Origin: an uncultured Flavobacterium sp.
GTDB lineage: Bacteria; Bacteroidota; Bacteroidia; Flavobacteriales; Flavobacteriaceae
NCBI GenBank assembly: GCA_946479395.1
Contig: CAMLFV010000190.1
Span: 1 to 5,007 of the forward strand
DNA: 5,007 bases
Direction of reading: 5' to 3'
Position numbers and translations under genes: made by a program. Positions within the stretch are counted from its first letter, which is position 1. Every line of letters starts with the position of its first letter. The notes below the pieces were generated by a model, which was not told where the DNA came from, ran no database searches, and saw only the letters and a program-made list of their open reading frames with translations. This document shows, piece by piece, positions 1 to 5,007 of the stretch.

Positions 1-1063
1 TACCATCAACGCCATGGCATTTTCTTTGAATGAAGATAATTTTGGTAATTTGGTAGATCCTTTTAACGGAATGACCGCTTTAAACGATAAAATCATAAAA
101 ACGCCTTTGGATCCTGATGTTACATATTCTGATGATCCTTTGCGTATGATGCGCGCCATTCGCTTTGCAACACAGTTGAATTTTACAATAGAAGAGGAAT
201 CGTTAAATGCGATTACAAAAAATGCAGATCGAATAAAAATTATTTCGGGTGAACGAATTGTTGAAGAACTTAATAAGATTTTGTTGACCGAAAAACCGTC
301 TGTTGGCTTTCTACTTTTATACAAAACCGGTTTGTTAGATTTGATTCTGCCTGAATTAACGGCGTTGAATAATGTGGAAGAAGTTGAAGGGCATACACAC
401 AAAAACAATTTTTACCATACGCTGGAAGTTGTTGATAATATTTGCCCAAATACCGACGATTTATGGTTACGTTGGGCTGCGTTGTTGCACGATATTGGCA
501 AAGCTCCGACAAAAAAATTCAATAAAAAGAACGGTTGGACCTTTCATGGGCATGAGTTTTTAGGCAGCAAAATGGTAAAACGAATTTTTGAACGTTTGCA
601 CATGCCGTTAAACCAAAAAATGCGTTTTGTACAGAAAATGGTTGCAATGAGTTCGCGACCAATTGTAATTTCAGAAGATTTGGTAACCGATTCCGCTGTT
701 CGTAGATTGGTTTTTGATGCAGGTGAAGATGTTGAAAATTTACTGACATTATGCGAGGCTGATATCACTACGAAAAATCAAAAGAAGTTTAAAAAGTATC
801 ATAACAATTTTAAAATTGTACGTCAAAAGATTGTCGAAGTAGAAGAACGCGATCATGTGCGTAATTTTCAACCGCCAATCACAGGCGAAGAAATTATGGA
901 AATCTTCGACCTAAAACCTTCACGAGAAATCGGACAAATTAAAGATGCCATTAAAGAAGCTATTTTAGAGGGCGATATCGCGAATGATTACGCAGAAGCG
1001 TATCAATTTATGATGAAAAAGGCAGAAAAATTAGGTTTAAAACCGGTAAATCCAAAATTATAA
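1..1063 (+). CDS. CCA tRNA nucleotidyltransferase / poly(A) polymerase family protein with HD domain (5' end outside window)
   Basis: The gene is partial. The frame is open to the left edge and reads [10 protein letters not shown] from base 2, the end of the class II nucleotidyltransferase motif (R-R-D-F-T-I-N-A). The ATG at 14 is therefore internal, and the catalytic GS...DxD part lies upstream. Counting from that ATG, residues 33-52 ([20 protein letters not shown]) are the usual DP.R..R..RFA segment that follows the catalytic domain. An HD domain follows, with metal-binding candidates H135, H159-D160 (in LLHDIGK), H178/H180 and D249. The C-terminal [15 protein letters not shown] and AILEGDI segments are typical of the family. 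Such enzymes add or repair the 3' CCA of tRNAs in the cytoplasm, and the HD domain can add phosphohydrolase activity. CCA-adding specificity is inferred; A-adding only is possible. The stop lies two bases before the ctaA start, so the two are probably co-transcribed. Confidence 0.93.
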   Translation, partial: TINAMAFSLNEDNFGNLVDPFNGMTALNDKIIKTPLDPDVTYSDDPLRMMRAIRFATQLNFTIEEESLNAITKNADRIKIISGERIVEELNKILLTEKPSVGFLLLYKTGLLDLILPELTALNNVEEVEGHTHKNNFYHTLEVVDNICPNTDDLWLRWAALLHDIGKAPTKKFNKKNGWTFHGHEFLGSKMVKRIFERLHMPLNQKMRFVQKMVAMSSRPIVISEDLVTDSAVRRLVFDAGEDVENLLTLCEADITTKNQKKFKKYHNNFKIVRQKIVEVEERDHVRNFQPPITGEEIMEIFDLKPSREIGQIKDAIKEAILEGDIANDYAEAYQFMMKKAEKLGLKPVNPKL

Positions 1064-1065
1064 TT

Positions 1066-2103
1066 ATGGAAAACAAAACATTTATCCGTTGGGCAAAAAT
1101 TTCACTCGTTTTAATTTATTTGGTAATCATTGCTGGTGCAACTGTACGTATGACAGGTTCTGGTATGGGTTGTCCCGACTGGCCTAAATGTTTTGGTTAC
1201 TACATACCGCCTACCCAGGTTGAAGAATTGCTTTGGAAACCTAACCACGAATACAACAAAGGGCAGGTTATCATTAAAAATAATTCGCTTTGGGTGGCAA
1301 ATAGCAGTTTTACTACAAAAGATGTTTATAATCCGAGTGATTGGTCAGCGTACACCAAACACGATTATGCCGAGTTTAACCCTTACCACACTTGGGTTGA
1401 ATACATTAACCGATTGTGTGGAGCCTTAGCCGGATTGTCATGTTTAATTTTGTTTGTGCTTTCTTTTAAATATTGGAAAACAAAAAAATCGGTTGTTTTG
1501 TGGGCGGGAATTGTTTTGTTTTTATTAGGATTTAATGCGTGGTTAGGTGCAACAGTAGTTTTTTCAGTATTAAATCCGGTTAAAATTACCACACACATGA
1601 TTGCGGCATTATTGAATGTTGCCGCATTAATTTATCTGATTCATTTGGCAAGAATCAACAAAAAATATGTTGGGAAATACGAAGCTGTATTTCATATTTT
1701 TACTTGGGTAGCAATGCTTTTTTCGTTGATACAGATTGGATTGGGAACACAGGTTCGTCAGTTTATCGATGTTCAAACCAAAAGCGGAATTACCGATGTT
1801 TCGGTTTGGCTGGCAAACCCTGATGTTACTTTTTACATTCACAGAACCTTTTCTTTTGTGATATTTTTTGTAAACCTTTACCTATTTTTAAGAAATAAAC
1901 GCCTTAATTTACGCAACACCAAAATGAACTGGATTATGCTTTTACTGATTTTAGAAATCATTACAGGAATATTGATGTACTACATACATTTTCCGTTTGG
2001 TACACAGGCTGCACATTTGGTTTTAGCAGCAGTAATGTATGGTTTACAGTTCGCAATTATCTTAGAAACCAGCAAAAATAATTTAAACACACATTCTCAG
2101 TAA
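1066..2103 (+). CDS. ctaA: Heme A synthase, COX15/CtaA family
   Basis: This inner-membrane enzyme oxidises the C8 methyl of heme O to the formyl group of heme A, the cofactor of aa3-type cytochrome oxidases. The 345-residue protein shows about eight hydrophobic segments (roughly 9-29, 113-134, 143-165, 173-195, 206-228, 258-276, 287-305, 313-334), as expected. Residues 25-44 (ATVRMTGSGMGCPDWPKCFG) are the family signature and contain the periplasmic cysteine pair C36/C42. Likely heme-ligand histidines are H108, H177 (TTHM), H259 (YIHR) and H317 (AAHL). The E-x-x-H-R motif of Bacillus and mitochondrial forms reads E112-Y-I-N-R here. The first periplasmic loop is long, about 30-112, and carries a Trp/Tyr/Gly-rich insert. 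The ATG follows the upstream stop by two bases, suggesting translational coupling. The neighbours are not the usual cyoE/cox genes. Confidence 0.95.
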   Translation: MENKTFIRWAKISLVLIYLVIIAGATVRMTGSGMGCPDWPKCFGYYIPPTQVEELLWKPNHEYNKGQVIIKNNSLWVANSSFTTKDVYNPSDWSAYTKHDYAEFNPYHTWVEYINRLCGALAGLSCLILFVLSFKYWKTKKSVVLWAGIVLFLLGFNAWLGATVVFSVLNPVKITTHMIAALLNVAALIYLIHLARINKKYVGKYEAVFHIFTWVAMLFSLIQIGLGTQVRQFIDVQTKSGITDVSVWLANPDVTFYIHRTFSFVIFFVNLYLFLRNKRLNLRNTKMNWIMLLLILEIITGILMYYIHFPFGTQAAHLVLAAVMYGLQFAIILETSKNNLNTHSQ

Positions 2104-2126
2104 AACATCCATAAAATCTTCCACCT

Positions 2127-2813
2127 ATGAAAAAAGCAGTTGTATTTTTAGCGGTTATTCTCTTTAATTTTAATGGATTTTCTAACAATCCAAAGAAAGA
2201 TCCAAAATTAGGTGGTTGGTATATGTATTTCGGAAATACAAAAATTGAAGATACTAAATGGAACATTAATTACGATGTTCAATACCGAAATTATGAGGTC
2301 GTTTCAGATTTAAACCAGTTGTTGATTCGTGGTTCTATTCAATACATGCTATACGACAATTTAACTTTGGGCACCGGTTATGCTTTTGTGAACACAGAGC
2401 AATACTTAAAACCCGATGTGCCTTTTATTGAAAACAGAATTTTTCAGGATGTACTTACCAACCAAAAAATTGCAACCGCTACTGTAAAACATCGTTTTAG
2501 ATTTGAACAACGCTTTATAGAAAATCAGGATTTTAAATCAAGATTCAGATATCAGTTAGGATTAGATGTTCCGATTTATCAGAATACCGAAAAAAATCAG
2601 AGTTTGTATGCAAGTTTTTATAACGAACTTTTTATGAATACCGATGAAACTTCAAGAAAAACAAACGTTTTTGATAGAGATCGATTGTATTTTGGAGCGG
2701 GTTTTAAGTTCAATCAAAACTTAGGAGTTCAGGTTGGTTGGATGAATCAAATGCTTCAAAAAACATCACACCAGCAATTAATGTTTTCACTACATCATAA
2801 TTTAAAGATATAA
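2127..2813 (+). CDS. DUF2490 domain-containing secreted protein, probable outer-membrane beta-barrel
   Basis: The 228-residue protein begins with a signal peptide (MKK, then a hydrophobic stretch to about residue 18, with likely cleavage near FS-NN). The mature part alternates polar and aromatic residues in strands, as in small outer-membrane beta-barrels: WYMYFGNTKI (31-40), LTLGTGYAFV (79-88), KHRFRFEQRF (121-130), FRYQLGLDVP (140-149), LYFGAGFKFN (187-196), LGVQVGWMNQ (199-208). The HR.R.EQRF, FRYQLGL and Y.ELF.N segments resemble the DUF2490 family, which is common in Bacteroidota and has no established function. It ends in ..NLKI rather than the terminal aromatic residue typical of many barrel proteins. 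The gene starts 23 bases after ctaA, with no recognisable promoter between, so it probably shares that transcript. It is followed at once by a strong terminator. A functional link to heme A synthesis is not shown. Confidence 0.85.
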   Translation: MKKAVVFLAVILFNFNGFSNNPKKDPKLGGWYMYFGNTKIEDTKWNINYDVQYRNYEVVSDLNQLLIRGSIQYMLYDNLTLGTGYAFVNTEQYLKPDVPFIENRIFQDVLTNQKIATATVKHRFRFEQRFIENQDFKSRFRYQLGLDVPIYQNTEKNQSLYASFYNELFMNTDETSRKTNVFDRDRLYFGAGFKFNQNLGVQVGWMNQMLQKTSHQQLMFSLHHNLKI

Positions 2814-2818
2814 AAAGA

Positions 2819-2845
2819 AAAACGCTTTCATTACGAAAGCGTTTT
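2819..2845. terminator. Bidirectional intrinsic terminator between convergent genes
   Basis: A perfect inverted repeat has left arm 2819-2829 (AAAACGCTTTC), loop 2830-2834 (ATTAC) and right arm 2835-2845 (GAAAGCGTTTT), giving an 11-bp stem. On the + strand it is followed by GTCTTTATT, on the - strand by a run of T broken by one C. It therefore suits transcripts arriving from either side: the ctaA/DUF2490 unit from the left and dedA from the right. The right arm lies inside the last codons of dedA, and the dedA stop codon is in the loop. Confidence 0.9.
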
Positions 2846-3487
2846 GTCTTTATTACCTAATTTTTCTTTAATAACCGAATAAATAATCGGAAGAACCGAT
2901 ACCAAAATAATCAGCAACACTACTTTTGAAAAATTGTCTTTTATTAATGGAATATTTCCTAAAAAATATCCTGCCAAAGTAATACCGAAAACCCATATAA
3001 ATCCACCGACAAAATTATAGGTTAAAAAGGTAGCGTAATTCATTCTGCCAATACCTGCTACAAACGGAGCCAACGTTCTTACAATTGGTACAAAACGAGC
3101 AATAACAATGGTTTTGCTGCCGTATTTCTCGTAAAAAGAATGTGTTTTATTAATATGTTCAATTGTAACCGGTTGTTTACCTAATATTTTAAAATTGATG
3201 ATTCGCATACCAATTTGTTTACCAATAGAATAATTAACGGTATCGCCCAAAACAGCTGCTATGAACAATAAAATCATTACAAGCCAAACATTTAAACTTT
3301 CAGGGAATTGTGCTGCCAACATTCCGGTTGCAAACAATAACGAATCGCCCGGTAAAAAAGGCATAACCACCAAACCGGTTTCAACAAAAATAATTAAAAA
3401 TAATATGGCATAAACCCAGACACCGTAATCTTGCAAGAAAACTTCCAAGTATTGATCAATGTGTAATATAAAATCGATTAATTCCAT
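2831..3487 (-). CDS. DedA family / VTT-domain inner-membrane protein
   Basis: DedA (SNARE-associated/VTT, PF09335-type) proteins are polytopic inner-membrane proteins. They are linked to membrane potential, drug or pH tolerance and, in some members, to flipping of polyprenyl-phosphate or phospholipid carriers. The 218-residue length fits the family. Seen in order: an amphipathic N-terminus, a hydrophobic segment 24-42 leading into the re-entrant motif F34-VETGLVVMPFLPGDSLLF (34-52), a second hydrophobic stretch 67-80 with GDTVNYSIGK (81-90), then F118-YEKYG and ARFVPIVRTLAPFVAGIGRM (130-149), and C-terminal membrane segments 155-177 and 188-205. E36, D48, R131 and R137 sit where the functional acidic and arginine residues of E. 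coli YqjA-type proteins occur, so the protein looks intact. Its substrate cannot be read from sequence. It lies 45 bases downstream of the rhodanese gene, beyond that gene's terminator. Confidence 0.93.
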   Translation of the reverse strand: MELIDFILHIDQYLEVFLQDYGVWVYAILFLIIFVETGLVVMPFLPGDSLLFATGMLAAQFPESLNVWLVMILLFIAAVLGDTVNYSIGKQIGMRIINFKILGKQPVTIEHINKTHSFYEKYGSKTIVIARFVPIVRTLAPFVAGIGRMNYATFLTYNFVGGFIWVFGITLAGYFLGNIPLIKDNFSKVVLLIILVSVLPIIYSVIKEKLGNKDKTLS

Positions 3488-3510
3488 TTCAAAATCTTAA
3501 AAAAATACAT

Positions 3511-3530
3511 AAAAAAAAGGCTTTCGCCTT
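3511..3530 (-). terminator. Intrinsic terminator after the rhodanese gene
   Basis: Read on the - strand, the hairpin AAGGC-GAAA-GCCTT (3517-3530) starts two bases after the rhodanese stop codon. It has a 5-bp stem closed by a C-GAAA-G (GNRA) tetraloop and runs directly into eight T residues (3518 down to 3511). The T run is on the - strand only, so it should act on rhodanese transcripts and reduce read-through into dedA. Confidence 0.8.
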
Positions 3531-3532
3531 AA

Positions 3533-3838
3533 TTAAACTGTTGGTCCTTCCCATTCGTTCATTCCACCAACCAGGTTAAAAGTGTTTTCAAAACCTAACT
3601 GGCTCATCAATAAACACGTTTGTCCGCTGCGGTTTCCAGAACGGCAATAAACATAATAATTTTTAGATTTATCTAAATTTTCTAAAGCATTTAAAAAATC
3701 CTGTCCCTGATAAAAATCATGATGAACCGCTCCTGGAATTGCACCTTCGCTTACTTCATCTTCTGTACGAACATCTAATAAAACAGCGTTTTCATCATTC
3801 TGAAAATCGCTCCACCATTGTTCCTGTTGTAAATCCAT
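3533..3838 (-). CDS. Single-domain rhodanese-like protein
   Basis: This is a small cytoplasmic protein of 101 residues, the length of GlpE/PspE-type single rhodanese domains. Family members carry sulfane sulfur as a persulfide on the active-site cysteine and pass it to thiophilic acceptors such as cyanide or partner proteins. Visible features are V19-LLDVRT (19-25) with the usual D22/R24, the E-G-A-I-P-G-A-V-H segment (31-39), and the active-site loop C65-R-S-G-N-R-S (65-71) after the strand NYYVY. LGF..TFNLVGGMNEW (81-96) is the typical C-terminal part. The catalytic cysteine is present, so it should be active. The start is supported by the M-D-L-Q-Q-E-Q-W-W opening and by a promoter element just upstream. 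The physiological acceptor is unknown. It has its own terminator and is divergent from the thiamine pyrophosphokinase gene. Confidence 0.92.
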   Translation of the reverse strand: MDLQQEQWWSDFQNDENAVLLDVRTEDEVSEGAIPGAVHHDFYQGQDFLNALENLDKSKNYYVYCRSGNRSGQTCLLMSQLGFENTFNLVGGMNEWEGPTV

Positions 3839-3929
3839 TGTATAAGAATTTAAATTTTCTTCAAATATAATTAAATCCTTTTAAAATAAAGAAAACATCT
3901 TAATTTAGTGCTTTTAAAACTTCAAATAA
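3839..3929. promoter_or_regulatory. Divergent intergenic region between rhodanese and thiamine pyrophosphokinase genes
   Basis: This 91-base, very AT-rich spacer must hold the start signals for both divergent genes. The - strand has the exact -7 match at 3862-3869. On the + strand the best candidate is TAATTTAG at 3901-3908, one mismatch from TAnnTTTG and 21 bases before the thiamine pyrophosphokinase ATG; this is weak. I see no thi-box (TPP riboswitch) sequence, and the implied + strand leader is too short to contain one. Confidence 0.45.
3862..3869 (-). promoter_or_regulatory. Bacteroidota-type promoter -7 element for the rhodanese gene
   Basis: On the - strand the bases read TATATTTG, an exact match to the Bacteroidota sigma-ABfr/RpoD -7 consensus TAnnTTTG. 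There are 23 bases between it and the rhodanese ATG, giving room for a short leader. I see no clean TTG -33 element at the usual 17-23 base spacing, so strength is uncertain. Confidence 0.55.
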
Positions 3930-4592
3930 ATGTCATCACACCATATTGTACGCGACGATCAGGAACCTGCATTAATAATTGCCAATGGCGAAGCCTGTTC
4001 TATGGAATTACTCAACCAATTGTTGGAATGGAATCCGTTAGTTATTGTGTTAGATAGTGCCATTACACGTGTTTTGGAATTAGGAATTAAAGTTGATGTT
4101 TTAATTGGGGATTTTGACCGTGATTTTGATTACGAATATTACAAGAATTTGCAGTATCCCATTGAAATTGTAAAGTTAGCCGAGCAGGATTCATATGATA
4201 TTGACAAGGCGATTAACTATTTGATTGACCGAAAAATACCTGCGGCAAATATTGTTTGGGCAACCGGTAGAAGAATGGATCATACTTTTACGAATATTAC
4301 TAATTTGATTAAATATCAAGAAGTTATAAAATTAGTAATGATCGATGATTATTCTAAAATTTTTCCTTTACAAAAAAATTTCGTTAAATGGTATCCAAAA
4401 GAAGCTATTTTATCGTTGATTCCTGTTGGGACTGTTGATGGAATTTCGACAAAAAACTTGAAATACGAGCTTAAAAACGATTCATTAATTCTAGGATTTA
4501 AACCCGGAAGCAGTAATGAAGTTTTAACGGATGGTTTGGTTGAAATTACTTACGAAAACGGACATTTAATCCTTATGGAATGCAATGATTAA
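3930..4592 (+). CDS. thiN: Thiamine pyrophosphokinase
   Basis: This cytoplasmic enzyme transfers pyrophosphate from ATP to thiamine, giving thiamine diphosphate, and so serves salvage of free thiamine. The 220-residue length is normal. The N-terminal catalytic domain shows A14-LIIANGE (14-21), [13 protein letters not shown] (41-53), the acidic GDFDR motif (60-64, usually GDFDS), [10 protein letters not shown] (86-95) and [13 protein letters not shown] (111-123), matching the family's G-x-R-x-D-H...N. The C-terminal beta domain that helps bind thiamine has [21 protein letters not shown] (161-181, in two parts LSLIPVG and [11 protein letters not shown]) and the GSSNEV motif (193-198). The start is placed at the ATG opening the [15 protein letters not shown] segment; no earlier in-frame start is better supported. 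The gene is alone on its strand and converges with aroC, sharing a 4-base overlap. The symbol thiN follows the Bacillus usage. Confidence 0.93.
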   Translation: MSSHHIVRDDQEPALIIANGEACSMELLNQLLEWNPLVIVLDSAITRVLELGIKVDVLIGDFDRDFDYEYYKNLQYPIEIVKLAEQDSYDIDKAINYLIDRKIPAANIVWATGRRMDHTFTNITNLIKYQEVIKLVMIDDYSKIFPLQKNFVKWYPKEAILSLIPVGTVDGISTKNLKYELKNDSLILGFKPGSSNEVLTDGLVEITYENGHLILMECND

Positions 4593-5007
4593 ACCATAAA
4601 ATCGGCGATTACTAAAGCAGCCATAGCTTCAACTATGGGTACCGCACGCGGTAGCACACAAGCATCGTGTCTGCCTTTACCTTTAATAACTTCCAATGTT
4701 CCATTAGTAGTTAACATTTCTTGCGGTTGCAACAATGTAGCGACCGGTTTAAAAGCAACATCAAAATAAATATCCATTCCGTTACTAATTCCACCTTGAA
4801 TTCCGCCTGAAAAATTGGTTTTGGTAGATCCGTCTTCATTAAAATAATCGTTGTGTTGCGATCCAAACATTTTTGTTCCTTCAAAACCACTGCCAAAACT
4901 AAAGCCTTTACAAGCGTTGATAGACAACATTGCTTTTGCCAGATTAGCTTCTAACCGATCGAAAACCGGTTCGCCTAAACCAATCGGTACATTTTTTATC
5001 AAACAAG
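4589..5007 (-). CDS. aroC: Chorismate synthase, C-terminal part (5' end outside window)
   Basis: The last step of the shikimate pathway converts 5-enolpyruvylshikimate-3-phosphate to chorismate, using reduced FMN, in the cytoplasm. About 139 C-terminal residues are in the window, out of about 350 expected. The frame runs off the right edge: C-L precedes [11 protein letters not shown], so the TTG at 5002-5000 codes for an internal Leu and is not a start. Recognised family blocks are [28 protein letters not shown], the short GSQHND segment, [28 protein letters not shown], and the C-terminal [20 protein letters not shown] followed by [18 protein letters not shown] is the conserved signature involving FMN and substrate contacts. 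The sequence is uninterrupted and ends at the normal point. Promoter and regulation lie outside the window. Confidence 0.96.
   Translation of the reverse strand, partial: CLIKNVPIGLGEPVFDRLEANLAKAMLSINACKGFSFGSGFEGTKMFGSQHNDYFNEDGSTKTNFSGGIQGGISNGMDIYFDVAFKPVATLLQPQEMLTTNGTLEVIKGKGRHDACVLPRAVPIVEAMAALVIADFMV

Noticed and set aside
14..16. ATG as the start of the tRNA nucleotidyltransferase
   Set aside because: The frame continues to the left edge with T-I-N-A, part of the family's conserved motif, so this Met is internal.
270..768. Open frames on the - strand and in a second + frame inside the tRNA nucleotidyltransferase gene
   Set aside because: They lack recognisable domains and start signals and lie wholly inside a well-supported gene. 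The same applies to similar frames within ctaA and aroC.
3839..3929. Possible TPP riboswitch before the thiamine pyrophosphokinase gene
   Set aside because: No CTGAGA-type thi-box core is present, and the spacer is too short and too AT-rich.
4621..4653. Two adjacent perfect inverted repeats (CCATAG...CTATGG and TACCGC..GCGGTA) shortly after the thiamine pyrophosphokinase stop
   Set aside because: Both lie within conserved aroC codons (the [11 protein letters not shown] region), have no T-tract on either strand, and the second has only a 2-base loop. They are not supported as terminators.
49..4832. The 12-base word TTTGGTAGATCC occurs near both ends of the window (about 49-60 and 4820-4831)
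   Set aside because: One such match is about what chance gives in 5 kb of biased sequence, and both copies are in conserved coding sequence. It is not an attachment site or mobile-element boundary.
5000..5002. TTG as start of a short - strand gene
   Set aside because: The codon lies inside the conserved C-[VL]-I-K-N-V-P block of chorismate synthase and the frame continues past the window edge, so it is an internal Leu.

Overview
The window is a stretch of chromosome from a member of the Bacteroidota, most likely a Flavobacteriaceae (Flavobacterium/Myroides-like). The grounds are AT-rich coding sequence, no Shine-Dalgarno-like purine runs before the starts, an exact TAnnTTTG promoter -7 element, a DUF2490 protein, and protein sequences of the flavobacterial type (for example the enlarged first periplasmic loop in heme A synthase). 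It holds seven genes packed tightly: five complete and two cut by the window edges. There is no mobile element, CRISPR array, tRNA or rRNA, and no gene-free stretch longer than about 90 bases.

Left part (1-2813, + strand): three co-directional genes. The first is the 3' part of a CCA tRNA nucleotidyltransferase/poly(A)-polymerase-family enzyme with an HD domain. Two bases later comes the heme A synthase ctaA, and 23 bases after that a secreted DUF2490 protein. They look like one transcription unit, closed by a strong bidirectional hairpin at 2819-2845.

Middle part (2831-3838, - strand): a DedA/VTT-family inner-membrane protein lies downstream of a small single-domain rhodanese. Between them sits a compact GAAA-tetraloop terminator. 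A Bacteroidota-type promoter lies just upstream of the rhodanese, in the 91-base divergent region 3839-3929.

Right part (3930-5007): thiamine pyrophosphokinase on the + strand converges with the C-terminal part of chorismate synthase (aroC) on the - strand. Their two TAA stop codons overlap in the palindrome TTAA.

The genes serve separate housekeeping roles: tRNA 3'-end maturation, heme A for cytochrome oxidase, membrane homeostasis, sulfur transfer, thiamine diphosphate and aromatic amino-acid precursors. I see no evidence of a new multi-gene system. The points most worth a second look are in heme A synthase: a CBM5/12-like insert in the periplasmic loop, and Asn where the classical first heme-ligand His is expected. 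The overlapping gene ends and terminators are also of interest.
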